64,000 nt of DNA. It comes from Ophiocordyceps camponoti-saundersi (nom. inval.) (Eukaryota; Ascomycota; Sordariomycetes; Hypocreales; Ophiocordycipitaceae). The stretch covers positions 1-64,000 of the forward strand of contig PDHQ01000102.1 in NCBI GenBank assembly GCA_003339415.1. Direction: 5' to 3'. The notes under the pieces were generated by a model. It saw only the letters and a program-made list of their open reading frames with translations. It did not search any database and was not told where the DNA came from. A program made the position numbers and the translations under genes. This document shows positions 1 through 11,676 of the stretch, in pieces. Numbering within the stretch: the first letter of the stretch is position 1; each line of letters begins with the position of its first letter.

Positions 1-93
<93 letters not shown>
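1..93. repeat. (TTA)n microsatellite, cut by window start
   Basis: Uninterrupted TTA units from the first base to about 93. The same microsatellite lies at the equivalent place in the other copia-like copies (about 41643-41682, 48507-48554 and 62487-62514), so it belongs to the element and is not an independent locus. This copy is the longest, and it continues outside the window. Confidence 0.97.
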
Positions 94-99
<6 letters not shown>

Positions 100-1580
100 A
101 AAAGGTAAGTTTAAGTCGATTCTAAGTTAATATTATAATAAGCTTTTATTAACCTTAACTCGAGATTTATTATATATTAAAACCGCCTCCTTATACGCTT
201 ACCGCTTTACGTAGTTATTAGATTATTATTTTAAATCTTAAATTTAAGAATAATATTAACGATAATAATACTCTTAAGGCTTTAATTTACTAATAGCGTA
301 AAGGTATATTAATTCTAGCTTTAATTTATATTAGCTATAAGTTAATATTAACCTAGTTTTTAATATATTCTAAACTTAGCTTCGAACGTATATTATACGC
401 GTCTTACTCTTATCTCCTTTACGCGCCCCTTATAAGCTTTTTTTATAATATTCGCGATTACCTTTCGCCCGCGCTCGTAAATATTATTACTTATATTAGC
501 GGCGACGCTTATTACGCCCTATTAAATATAACTCGCTAAATATAATTTTTTTATATCCCCGCCGCCGCCTACGCTATTATTTTAAGCGTAGCGCGATCTT
601 ATTTAGCGCGGTAATATTAAAAAAGTACCCCTATATTAAAATTATATTAGCTATATAAGTAAATAAAAGCCGGCTATTAACGCTTATTAGGAATAAGTAT
701 CTTAGCTAATAATTACTTATTATTAATATATTAAAAAAAATATCTAATATAATAATATATATATAGCTTATTAAAACTTAACTTTATATAAATTAATATT
801 AACTTAATAAACTATCTTAGCTATTATTACCTTTATATAAGCTTTTATTATATTTATAAGTAATAATATACCTTTATATAAAAATTAGTATATTAAAGTA
901 AGTCTAATAATAATCTAATTTTTATTTATATTTAAGTTAATATCTAACTAATATTACTAATATAGTAATATTACGTAGCTAGCCTTACGTAATCGTTACG
1001 TATCGCGCCCTCCTAAATATCTATATTAGGAGTAAAAGTAAGGGACTCTAATTCTAAAAATTTTACTTTTTTTCTTTTCTTATTATTTTTATCTTTTATT
1101 ATTTTTATCTCTTATATATTACTAAATTAACTTAATTATAAGAGATTTTTAATACTAAATTTATAAAAATTTAGTAAATAATAATTATAAAGTAATTATT
1201 AAAACTAATCTAAAGTTAATAAGATTTCGGGTTAAAATTAAAATAAGTTCTTAAAAATCCTAAACCGAAAATAAAAAAAAGAAAAAATAAATAATATTAA
1301 CTTATAATAAGTTATCGCTAAGTACTAAGATATTTAAATTATTAAGTTACTAACTAAATATTAATTAAAATATATTTATATATTATTAAAATAATAATTA
1401 TAATTTTTTAAAAATTAGTATTTTAATAAATATTTATTATTTAAATTACTTTTTTATTTTTAATCTAAACTAAGGTTAAATAATAATAAAGCTAATATTT
1501 TAGCTTATATTAGTTAACTAAGTTTTAAGTAATAAAAAATAATTAAGTTTATAATATAACTTAGCTTTATTATTAATTAG

Positions 1581-2088
1581 TATTAGTTAGGTATCTTTCT
1601 TAAGCCGAATAGGTAGCTAAAATTATATTATAAACTTCTTATAATAAAAATACTAATAAATTAAACTTAGAATATATATATTATATTAACTTAAATAATA
1701 AGATTTAAGTAATTTATCCGGATTATATAATATATAAGAATATTATATTTATTATATAATATACTCTAGCTAATAAAGTTATAAAGGATTAAATAATAAC
1801 TTTACTTATAACTTATCTCTTTTTTAAAAAATATAGAAAAGTAAGTATATTATATATATATTCCTCCTCTTACTAACTACCTCCCTATCCTCCTCCTATA
1901 TTAACTTCGTATATTATATTAATATTATATTAGTCTCGGATCGGTATTATCTTAAGTTTAACTCTTTTTTATACGTATCCTTAACCTTTTACTTTATTTA
2001 TATAGAGATAGTTATCTTTACGACGCGTGCTATATATATTTAACGCGTATTATATTCCTAAGCAGCTAGTAATATATATATTCTAATA
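1581..2088 (-). repeat. LTR of copia-like copy I (508 bp)
   Basis: It starts TATTAGTTAGG (reverse of the family end CCTAACCGACA) and ends TTCTAATA (reverse of the start TATTAGAA). The length of 508 bp equals the two LTRs of the complete copy at 39643-43244. In element orientation it is the 5' LTR. Confidence 0.9.
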
Positions 2089-2264
2089 ATTATATTAATA
2101 TTATATTAGTCTCGGATCGGTATTATCTCGAGTTTAACTCCTCTTTATATATATCCCTAACCTCTTGCTTTATTTATATAGAGATAGTTATCTCTATAAC
2201 GCGTGCTACGCGTGTTTAACGCGTATTATATTCCTAAGTAGCTAGCGATATATATATTTTAATA
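2089..2264 (-). repeat. LTR fragment of the same family (176 bp)
   Basis: Repeats 1912-2088 almost base for base, directly behind the complete LTR. The simplest reading is that copy I inserted into an older LTR of its own family in the same orientation, leaving this remnant on the far side. A partial tandem duplication is the alternative. The left flank needed to decide is outside the window. Confidence 0.8.
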
Positions 2265-2265
2265 A

Positions 2266-2436
2266 TCTTAAAAGTTATTATAAAGAAATCTTAAGAGGAA
2301 ATCCTAGTAATTTTTTAAGTATAAAGGTAATAAAGTTTTTAGGGAAAATCTAAGTAAAATCCTAAGGGGGAAATCTTAGTAAAATATTATAAGAGGTTAG
2401 GCGATTTATAAGGGTATTATTATATATCTTATATTA
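2266..2436 (-). repeat. LTR remnant of gypsy X (left)
   Basis: Aligns without gaps with 25231-25401. Both copies end in ATATTA, then diverge. On the minus strand the LTR would begin TAATATAAG, which fits a RIP-altered TG start. The outer part of this LTR is missing because a copia-like LTR adjoins at 2264. Confidence 0.7.
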
Positions 2437-3654
2437 ACTCCCTAAGCTAGAAAAGAATTTTAATAGCTTTATTAACTTTCTATATTATTTTAGAAACTAT
2501 TATTATATTTAAAAGCTTTTCTATATTAACTTTAATAACTATATTTAATTATAAATTAAGAAATATTATTAGGGATTTATATATAGAGAATTAAATTAAT
2601 TTATATAAGGTAGGGAAAAAATAAAAAAATAAGATAAGAATAATAAAAGAGAATTATAATATATATTAGATATATATAGAAAAATATATATTATAATAAA
2701 GGATATCGTAATACTAAGAAAGGAAAATAAAAATAAGAAAAACGTAATATAATACGCGGACTAAAAGAATAAAATAAAGGAAATCTTACTATTTTTATTA
2801 TTTAGATATATAAGTTATAGCGATAATATAAAAGCGAATATAGATAATCTTACTATAAATAGCGTAAGAGATATAGTTTATAGCTTTAAGTATAGTATAT
2901 TTACGAAAATAAAGGCGTTTAGGATATTAGGAATAGTAGTAAAATTAACTATATTACGAATAGTTTACGCCTATTCTTAGGTATATATTACGAGTAGTTT
3001 ATAGTAAATAGGCCCTAGCTTTCTTATTATAGCTAATATTCTTTCTCTATTTATAGTATATAAAGTATAAGGATAAATAATATATAACTAATACTATATT
3101 ATAAAGATATTAGAAAATAATACTAAAAGTATCTAATTTATCGAGTTCTTACTTAAGCTTAGTATATATAAGTATTATTATATATTAATAGTTAAACGAT
3201 TTAAAAATCTATTACGCGGTAATAGTTAAATAAATATAATAGCTATTATTTATTAATAGTTAAATAGTATAACGCGTTTTTTCCGTGCAAAGCGCGTTAT
3301 TAATATACTTCTTTATTACGGTTTATACTAACGCTATATAAAGAGCTATAAAGAGTCTTAATCTATTATTATATTAATAAATAAATTAGCGTTAATAAGC
3401 TTAAAAGTTATTATATACTTAGTATTATTAGCAGGTTTAATTAGGCTGCTTTTCTAACTATATAGCTTTTTAGTAATATTATCGGGAGCTATTTTTACTA
3501 AAACGTTAAAAATAAGTATACTATTAGGGTTTAAAGTTATTTTATTTTTAATAATATCGCTTTAAGCTAAAAAGAGTATATAATTAATAATAATAGCTAG
3601 AAGTAATATAATAATACCCTCGCTAAGTAAATATATCTATTCTTTTATATAAAT
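2437..3654. other. Degenerate stretch of gypsy X, no gene recognised
   Basis: AT-rich, RIP-mutated sequence between the left LTR and the first readable frame. By position it should hold the 3' end of the last ORF and the 3' untranslated region of element X. Some minus-strand frames can be read through stops near 3250-3650, but none gives a recognisable motif. One unmutated CpA/TpG-containing patch lies near 3283 (CCGTGCAAAGCG). Confidence 0.5.
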
Positions 3655-4376
3655 ATATAAGTCCTATTAGTTTTTTTTATAGAACTTTAGAATTTTACTA
3701 AAATTATTTAATACTAATTTTTTATTAATAAACGTATATAATAAATATTTATTACTAATATTAAATATTTTCGCTATATAACTTAAGCTAAGGGAAATAT
3801 TATATTTAGCAAGGTACTTATTAAAATAAGTTACTTAAATTAAAGCGATATCTATATCCTAAAATACTAAAGCTTACTTATTATAATATATTATAAAAAG
3901 GGTAAGAAAGTATTTAATAACTTAGACTAAACTATTATAGTAAATTACTAGAAAGTTATTATTAGCTTTTTTAATATTTTTAGCTTTTAGAATTTTTTAA
4001 AATTAGATTATAGTTTTAGAAACTATCGCGGGGGTTTTAAATTATTAAGAGGTAAAGTAAGTTTACTTCTTAAGGGTTCTAAGAACGTTTTATTAAGTTA
4101 AAGTAGGAGAAGTAATAGAACGCCTTACTAGGGATTTACTAAAAATAGGAGCTACTCCCTTAACCTTAGTCTTCTTTTTTATAGCTACTAATACTAATCT
4201 TTTTATTTTTTTAAGGTAATTAGTATAAGAGATAATAGCTAGGATTCTCTTAATTTTTCTTAACTTTTCTAATTCCTAATAAATTTACCTATTAACTAAG
4301 CTTTTAATATAATCTTTTATAATTTCTAATAGCGCGTATACGCTATAATAGTTCTTTCTAAGTTATTTAGATTATA
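3655..4376 (-). pseudogene. Broken third ORF of gypsy X, unknown function
   Basis: On the minus strand a single frame of about 240 codons can be read from 4376 down to 3655 if TAA and TAG are taken as lost Gln and Trp codons. It begins with a Lys/Leu/Ile-rich helical part (ALLEIIKDYIKSLVNR near 4330), has a basic stretch (VAIKKKTKVKG near 4170) and ends with YIAKIFNIS followed by FINKKLVLNN (near 3760-3690). The last part looks somewhat like a helix-turn-helix, but this is only an impression. The same end is found on the plus strand at 19885-20050. Function unknown. By position it lies downstream of integrase and a purine-rich tract, like the extra ORF in Gypsy-1 and Gypsy-2, but I see no clear similarity to that ORF. 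Confidence 0.55.
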
Positions 4377-4899
4377 GAAAGATATTTCCTTTAATATTAG
4401 TAAGAGAATATAATAGTAAAAGGCGGCTACGGTTTCTTATTAAGGCGGCTAGTATTTTAGAGGCAAAGCTAGCGGTAGAAGAAGATATTATAATAATTTA
4501 TTAAGTAAAATACTTAAATATTATAACTTTAAAAACTTTAAGTAAAGAGTAGTTAAAGCTAGAGTATTTATTATCTAAGAGTAAGTACTTAGAATTATAA
4601 TCCTTATTATTAGGGAGTTATTCTCTATTAGCTTATCTTTTTACTTTTTTATCGATATAATAGATATAATTATCTAACTTACTAAATAATAAATTATATC
4701 CTTTTTCTTATAATACTTATTTCTAAGCGATAAAAGTTATATAGTTATTTAATTTCTAGTTATTAAATTTATAAGCGAGTAACTTAAATAAATATTAAGA
4801 TTTTATAAGGTTTTTAAATAGCTAAATAGCTTTTTTAAAGCTTTTAAATATAAATATAAGGGGAGTATAAATTAGTTATTTATAAAATAACTTATAGTA
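4377..4899. other. Degenerate stretch of gypsy X
   Basis: RIP-mutated sequence upstream (in element sense) of the readable third ORF. Fragments of open frame exist on the minus strand, but no motif or reliable boundary can be given. It probably contains the N-terminal part of the same ORF. Confidence 0.4.
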
Positions 4900-5150
4900 T
4901 ATCTTATTATAAAAATAATAGGGATTATTATAAGGAGGAATAATTTTTAATATAAAAGAAAGGAAATAATATAAAGATAATAAAAGGAGTTAAAAGATAA
5001 AAAGAAATAACTATAAGGGGGATAAAGACTAATATATAGGAAGATATAATAAAGATAGGTAATATAAAGGGGAATAAGAGAGGATAAATAAAGGAGAGAG
5101 GAAGTAAGAGAAAAAAAGTAAGAAAATAAAGGGAAATCTAATATAAATAG
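4900..5150 (+). repeat. Purine-rich tract of gypsy X
   Basis: About 250 bases that are almost wholly A and G on the plus strand with few pyrimidines, rich in GGAG, GGGG and AAAG words. A tract of the same nature lies at the equivalent place, between integrase and the extra ORF, in Gypsy-1 (29420-29840) and Gypsy-2 (54165-54770). The strand bias is opposite to the coding (minus) strand. Its role is unknown. Confidence 0.7.
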
Positions 5151-5955
5151 TAACGCGTTAAGATTATTATTTCCTAAAAATATTACGTATTTATTACTAG
5201 GTAACTTATTTACCTTATTCTAATAGCTAATACTTTTTAAAAATATTTATATATTTTTTCCTAGTAATTTCTAGCTTAGCTTCTAACTTATCTTTTTCTT
5301 TCTCGAATTCTTTAATTATCTCCTTTTATTAGAAGTCCTTTTCGGCTACCTATTAATTATTATTACTTAGGTATCTTTTCTAATATATAAGGTATTTTAT
5401 TTAAATAGCACCTTACCCTCTCTTAACCCTTCTCTTATCGAAGATTTATTTAATCTTATAGTTATTAATATCGGGCTTAGGGCTAGGTTATTCTCTTAAA
5501 TATTAGCTAATTAAAGTTATATAACTAATATAATAAGATAGATATTTATAAAATTATTAAGATTTAGTTAATAAGCTAAATATCTAATTTTTTTAATTAC
5601 GCGGAAAAGCTTAGTTTACTATTCCGAAAGCTTTATTACTTATCTATTAGGAATAAAATATCTTTTCCTAAATTTTAGCTAAACCTAATTACTAAGTTTA
5701 AACTTAAGCTTCCGATATTTCTTATTATATTATCTTTTTATTATAGCTTAGGTATAAATAATTAAGATAACTACTTTATCTTTTAATATTTCCTTAGATT
5801 TAAAAGAAGCTTAATTACTTAAATAATAAAGATTATTATCTATTTAAAATCTAATAAGTAACTTACTAAGCGTAGTTTTAATAACTAAGAAGAAGGAGTT
5901 ATTTAGTAAAAACTAAAAAGATAATAGAGCGTTAATTTATTATTTTATCGGGAAA
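5151..5955 (-). pseudogene. C-terminal integrase part of gypsy X, not resolved
   Basis: Follows the integrase catalytic core in element sense and should hold the integrase C-terminal domain. RIP stops and possible frame changes prevent a clean reading, and I cannot see a chromodomain. Listed so that the stretch is accounted for. Confidence 0.35.
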
Positions 5956-5959
5956 TCGG

Positions 5960-6359
5960 TAGCGAAGAATCTAAAAGTAATTTTAATAATTTAGTTTTAT
6001 TTTTTAAATAGATTATTAGTTTATAAGTAATATATAATAATTATTAGGAGTTTAATATTAAAAGCGGACTATAAAGTCCTTTAAAATTTAAATATAAATT
6101 TTAGATCTTAATTAAAAATAATTTATTTTAAGAGTCCTTAGTTATAATAAGTAAGCTTATTATATAGCCGCTAAGCTTATTTTTTAGTAATAAAGTAATT
6201 ATATTTAAAAGTTAAAATATATATTTTTAAGAACTTATTAATAATTATAAAAAGGGTATTATAGAACTTTCTTTTAAGTTTAAATTAAAATAAGTTTTCC
6301 GAAAAAATTAAAGGAAGTTCGGTAATAAAATCTATTATAATTATATAAAAAAGAATCGC
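5960..6359 (-). pseudogene. Ty3/Gypsy integrase catalytic core (gypsy X)
   Basis: Minus-strand reading gives DFITELPL near 6340 (the first catalytic Asp region), then LTFKYNYFIT, and later NxDLKFIFKF near 6100 and YYLxTNNLFKK near 6010. These match the gypsy integrase order: DFI-LP, S-D-R-D-P-K-F, and H-P-Q-T-x-G-x-x-E-R. The second catalytic Asp is now Asn and the Glu is now Lys (GAx to AAx), with exactly 35 residues between them, the D35E spacing. The core is interrupted just upstream of the first Asp by the small LTR element at 6360-8139. Certainly inactive. Confidence 0.85.
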
Positions 6360-6571
6360 TATAATAGTCTTACTAAGAGTGCGATACTAAAATAAGCTAA
6401 AAAGGAGTTATAATTAAAGCTATCGAAGAGAGGAAGGAGAGGGGAGAGAAGCCCCCCTCCTAAGCTAGCTATATACCCCGCGCGATAACTAAGCGCTATC
6501 GGGAAGACCTAAATATATCCGCTATAATCCCCCCTATCTAGCTACGATTAATTATAAACTAATCTCTTATA
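6360..6571 (-). repeat. Left LTR of small element copy 1
   Basis: 212 bp, matches 7928-8139 closely and the LTRs at 11677, 13243, 21602 and 23167. It contains a well kept GC-rich stretch with the word CCCCGCGCGATAAC, where CpG has survived. Confidence 0.93.
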
Positions 6572-7927
6572 TAGCCCTTTCCTTAAGCTAGCTAAGGAGG
6601 TAAGAGTATAAGATAAAAAAGTTATATACTATTATATTAGTAAAATACTCTATATAGTCCCTAGCTAATAGCCTAATAGCCTCTATAAAGGTAAGGATAA
6701 GAAGGCGGAAGGGCTCCCTTATAGCCTAAGAAATTAAACCCCGATCTTTATAAGGAAAATTCTAATAAGCTTAAAATTATAGCACCGCTTAAAGTAAGAA
6801 AAAATAAACTTATATATTAATAGTAAAACTTACTTATATAGCTAGCGTATAAGACTAAATAGTACTATACTAATTACGGGAAGCTTAGAAAATACCCCGA
6901 TTACGGTAAATAATAAAGCTAGCTATATACTTATCGCTATATACTACTAGCGCTAGTTTATAAGCTAAGGCGTAATATAATTACGGTATATATTTATTAA
7001 TAAATCTACGCGCTTAAGCTACGCGCGGACTATCTTTATATAAAGTAATAAAATAAAGCCGGAAATTACCCGGGCTATAATATTTAGCGTATACTTATCC
7101 CTCTTTACTTATTATCCCCCTAATTAAAATATTTTAAATTTACCTCTAATTACCCCGCTCCGCTTATAAAAAGCCCTAACCTTAATATCCTTATTTACTT
7201 ATAAAGCTTTAGATAATTATACTTAAAATAACCGATTTAATTATACTAATAGTTATACTAGCGCTTAGTAATATTAAAATAAAAATATATTAAAAAGATA
7301 TTTATTAAGTTAATAGAAAAGGGGGGCGGCAAATTAATATATATATTAAGAATATTTCTAGAATTAAATACTTTATTAAAGCTCTAGAGAAAGCTAATAA
7401 AGGCTATATATATTATAAGCTAGTTTTTATAATCTAAGCGCTCTTATAACTCCTTATATAGCCCGGATAAAAGTAAAATAATCTTAGCGTAATTAAATTA
7501 ATATAATAGCCTGGCCTCGAAAAAGGAAAACTCTTACCTTATAACGTATTCTCTAAGGGCCTTTAATAGCCCCTAATATATCTTAATTAGGTTTAGACTT
7601 ATATAGCGTTTTTTATAGCTTTCTTCTAAAAGCTTAAAAATATATACTAAGAAGGTATTAAGCTAATTTAAAAAGTTAATAACCGAAAAGATATATAATA
7701 GGAACGTTTACTAGAAGATACTAAGATAAGAAAAAACGTAATAGAATTAAGCCTTAGGCTTCCTAATTATTACTCTATTAATAGTAAATTTCGCACGTAT
7801 AGCGGCTAACTATAAGTCTAGGCCGGAGTAAGCGAGTAAAAGCTTAAGCGCAGGTAAAATTTAATAGCGTTATTTTATAATAATCTTACTCTTATATTTA
7901 GTTTATAGTAAGAGGAGCTTTAATTAA

Positions 7928-8139
7928 TATAATAGTTTTACTAATAGTATAATATTAAAGTAAGCTAAAGAGGAGTTATAATTAAAGCTATCGAAAAGAG
8001 GAAGGAGAGGGGAGAGAAGCCCCCTTCCTAAGCTAGCTATATACCCCGCGTAATAACTAAGCGCTATTAGGAAGACCTAAATATATCCGCTATAATCCCC
8101 CTTATCTAGCTATAATTAGTTAAAAACTAATCCCTTATA
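7928..8139 (-). repeat. Right LTR of small element copy 1
   Basis: 212 bp. Starts TATAATAGTTTTAC and ends CCCTTATA, followed by the target duplication ATTGC. In element sense this is the 5' LTR. Confidence 0.93.
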
Positions 8140-8736
8140 ATTGCTAAGGAATAAATAGGAACTATTTTCTTAAAAGAAGCTTATTTATTAGTTTAATTTT
8201 ATTTATAAATATTATATTTATTTATAAAATTATTAATTTTCTTTTTTAATTAAAAAATAATAAAATTAAAAAAGAGTTTAGCTTATATATATCTCTAGCT
8301 AATATAAAATTTATAAAAATAATACTTAGAAATAATTTCTTTAATATAATTTTTAAGAATATAAAGTTATTATTAACTATTAATATCCTTAAGATATAAT
8401 AAGCTATTTACTTAAATAAAAGCAAGTTTTTCCTAAGAGTTTTTATCTTTAAGTTATTCTAAGATTTTAAACTATTATATATTAAGAAGATATTTTTCGG
8501 AAATCCTATATTAAAAGGTATTATTAAGAATAGCTTCTAAGGAAATAAGTATATATTTATAATTAATATAATTTTCCTAGATATCTTTAAGTTCTCCTTA
8601 TCCCTTTTCCGGGGCTATTTTTAAAAAAAAGCGTAAGAGAGAGTTTATAAAAATATTAAAAATATTAAAAATATATCGGACTTTAAGAAAATATTAACTT
8701 AGAAACTAAAAAATAAAAGTAAGGTAATTATTACTC
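8140..8736 (-). pseudogene. Upstream pol fragment of gypsy X (integrase N-terminus/RNase H region)
   Basis: Continues element X on the other side of the small LTR element. By position it should code for the integrase zinc-binding region and the end of RNase H. Minus-strand frames can be read through many stops, but I could not identify the HHCC residues with confidence. It ends at the target duplication of the LINE. Confidence 0.45.
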
Positions 8737-8755
8737 TTTATTAGTGCGAATATAT
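8737..8755. repeat. Target-site duplication of LINE copy A (left)
   Basis: The word TTTATTAGTGCGAATATAT is repeated as TTTATTAGTACGAATATAT at 17850-17868, with one RIP-type difference. A 19-bp duplication fits target-primed reverse transcription by a LINE. Confidence 0.88.
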
Positions 8756-8814
8756 ATATATATTATATTACTCTAAGGACTTATAAGGTATCTAAGCATA
8801 TAAAGGGTAGGAAG

Positions 8815-9060
8815 AGGGGAAAAACCAGGCCGGGCCCGGGGGAAAACCCCTTACTAAGTAGTCGGTAGCTAGTAAGGTAAGAATAATAAGTAAGGAGAGG
8901 GTGCTATAGCGGGCCTTATGCTAATCCGCTAGGTTATAGTAGCGGGTTTAGGGTAGAATAAGCTAGGGTCTAGGGGTTACTAAGACGGAAGCGGCTACGA
9001 ACCTTAGCTACGAGAGGGCAAATATAAGCTAAAACCTTAGTAAGGGAAGGAGATATATAC
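8815..9060 (-). other. GC-rich 3' untranslated part of LINE copy A
   Basis: Much richer in G and C than the surroundings, with GGCCGGGCCCGGGGG near 8827. The partner lies at 38380-38620 in copy B. It has kept its G and C because it contains runs of C and G and CpG rather than CpA. No protein is evident. Confidence 0.6.
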
Positions 9061-11676
9061 CGCTATAAAGTAAAAAGGTATATACTAATATATACCGTAG
9101 CGCCCTATAATTAGTAAGTAAGCTACCGCGAGGTATAAAATCTTATAGCTTATATAGCGTAAGGCCCCTTTCTTTTATAAATAATATTAACTTTAATTTC
9201 CCTTATTATAATAATAATAGCTTATAATTATAATATAAAAACTAATAATAAATAAGCTACGCCTTATAATAGTTATATTTTTAAACTTACTTAAGATTAT
9301 ATTTATTATTTATATATTAGCTATTAAGATTAGCTAAGTAAGTTACGCCCTATCTAAGCTATATATTAATAAAATTAAGCTAATATTTAGTAGCTATAAA
9401 TATATATATATATATTATTTATACTTAAATAAATTTTACCTATATATTTATATATCCTTAGCTTAAAAATAACGCTATAAAGCTATATATTATATAAGCT
9501 AAGCGATATAATAAGTAATAAAAATTTAGAAAAATATAAGCTATAGCTAAGAAAAATCTCGCCTTAATTTAAGATTTAAGCTAAAGCTATACTTATAAGA
9601 ATATAGTTAAGGTAAGGAACGCCTTAAAAGGTATTTATACTAAAGCTATAAAAGAGGTAAAAAAGGCGGAGGGAGAGGGGGGGAAAATATCTATCTCTAT
9701 ACTTAAGTTAATCTACGCTACCTTAAAGTAAGTTAACGCCCGTATTAATTAATAAATTTTAAGCTTTATAAATATAGCTTATAATATACTAAACTTAAGT
9801 AAGAAAATAGCGGTAATATTTAAGAAGCTAGGAGGGCTAGCTTAAGCTTCGCTTAGGGTAAAGGTAAATATAACTTATAAGGTAAGCGGGACGTATAAGC
9901 TAGTAATAATAAAGCTTACTAAGGTAGCGCTTATAGCGCTTTTAAAAAGTAAAAATAAGAAATAAATATTTCCTATTATAATCTAAACGCGCCCTATTAA
10001 GAAAAAAGCCCGCGCTACGCTTAAGATTCTTATAATTATATTAGATATAGATAATAACGATAATAACTTATTACTTATTTTTATTATTAACTTAAAGCGT
10101 TTATATCTTACTAAGGTATATTTTAAGAAAAGCGAGGGAGGGAGCTTATACTAAGTTAGTTTTAGCGATAATAAAGTTCTAAGGTTAGAGGCCACGCTAG
10201 CGCTAAATATAATAAAGATAAGCTTAACTAATAAGGGGGTAGCTAGGTTACTTATAGTAAAGGAGATTTTAGTTAAGGCGGTAGCTATTATAGCGGCTAC
10301 TAATACTTATATAGCTACGGTAAATTATAATATTATTATAATAAGAACGGATTTAGCTAAGTCTTATATTTTTTAAATACTTAAAGTTACCTTACCTTAA
10401 GTTACTTAGTAAGCTAGCGTTAACTAGGAGTTTTAGTTAGTTAGTTTTTAATATAACTTACCTCTTACTAATTTAAAATTACTAGAGAAATATAAACTTA
10501 GGCTATATTTTAGCGGAGTATTAAGGAGGCGCGGGGGGCTTTATAGTTATAAGCTATCGCTAAAATATTTAGAAATCTTAAGGTTATATAAGTTATTCTT
10601 TAATAAAGATAATAAACTAACGCTAACGATAATTACCCCTAATAATATATAGCTTACTATTACGCTAGATCCTATTATTACTCTAAGCTTATCTTAGCGA
10701 TAAGTAACTTTACCTAAGCTAATTATTACTTTAAGCTTATTATAGTAATAAGTAACTATTTCGTAGCTAACTATTACGCTAAACTTATCGTAAGCTATTA
10801 CGCTAACGGTAACTTTAAGTAAGACGCGCCTCGCCTTAAGTTTTAATAGCTTTACGCTAAGTAAACTTATATTACGGGGCTAGCGTTAGTTTACGGTTAC
10901 TTTTACTAATAAGGTAGCTAGAGAAGTTAAGGAGTTATTAGATAAGGGAGGAGATAATAACTTAAACCTAATAAATATAGATTCTCTTAAGATATAAAGT
11001 AAATCGTAGATAAAGTAAGTAAATTAATAATATTATAATTATAATAATTTACGTAAAATAAGGCTATATCTAGCCTTAGTTAAACTTAAGAGTATTAGCG
11101 TAAAAAATATTAATAAGCTAAAATTAATATAAGTTAGTATATTAAAGTATTTATTTTATAATTATAATTACTAATAAGTAGCGGTTAAGCTTTAATTATA
11201 ATTTAGTATTAGAGAAAATAAGCTAAGGTAATTTATAGCGCTATTTAACTAATTAAAGGTATTAAAAAAGTAAATAGTAAATATTCTCTAGTTTAATATT
11301 ATACTAATATAAAAAGGAGATTATTTCTAATATACGCTTATAAAAGAGGAACTCTCTAAAACTAATTTTACCTATATAAAGTTATATAATTATAATATTA
11401 ATATATTTTAGTAAGTTTTTATATCTCTTAAGTAACTTCGCCTTATTAAGGTAAGGCGGGAAATTAGAAGGAAATAAGGTAAGCTTAGAATATCTTATAT
11501 ATAGCTAGTTTTCGGAGTCCTCTTACCGCGCTTTCTAATCCTAGCGGAGAAAGTTAGTTATAAACTTCTTATTAAGGGGTAATATATCGCGTCTTATCTA
11601 CGTTCGGACTTAATATATATATTCCTTTAGCGGCTACCTAGCTTTTTATTATCTTATTAATCGATAAGGGGGGAAG
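9061..11676 (-). pseudogene. LINE copy A: 3' part of pol ORF
   Basis: Reverse homologue of 35760-38380. It follows the reverse transcriptase in element sense, where Tad1-type LINEs carry an RNase H domain and a C-terminal tail. I did not find the RNase H residues with confidence in this mutated copy. It contains runs of similar TTACTAAGCTTATCG words (10670-10830), a short degenerate tandem region also seen in copy B (36600-36770). Confidence 0.6.

Larger units (their letters stand above)
1..2088 (-). mobile_element. Copia-like LTR element, copy I (partial, RIP-mutated)
   Basis: Part of the internal region (1-1580) plus one LTR (1581-2088). It is colinear with the end of the window (62490-64000) and, reversed, with 25935-26888 and 40151-41690. 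The orientation is taken from the LTR, which on the minus strand starts TATTAGAATA (ancestral TGTT) and ends in a RIP-altered form of CCGACA. The other LTR lies left of the window. No reading frame could be recognised inside. The family has an internal region of only about 2.6 kb in the complete copy, so it is probably non-autonomous. The copia label rests on the LTR ends and the 5-bp target duplications and is tentative. Confidence 0.8.
6360..8139 (-). mobile_element. Small non-autonomous LTR element, copy 1 (1780 bp)
   Basis: Two LTRs of 212 bp (6360-6571, 7928-8139) around a 1356-bp interior. Target duplication is ATCGC (6355-6359) and ATTGC (8140-8144), identical apart from one C-to-T change. 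The LTR ends are TATAATAG...CTTATA, consistent with TG...CA before RIP. On the minus strand a purine run (reverse complement of GCCCTTTCCTT, 6574-6584) stands directly before the LTR, which suggests minus orientation. The interior is too short for a pol gene and no protein domain was recognised. It interrupts the integrase of gypsy X. Size and structure resemble TRIM/LARD-type elements. Confidence 0.93.
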
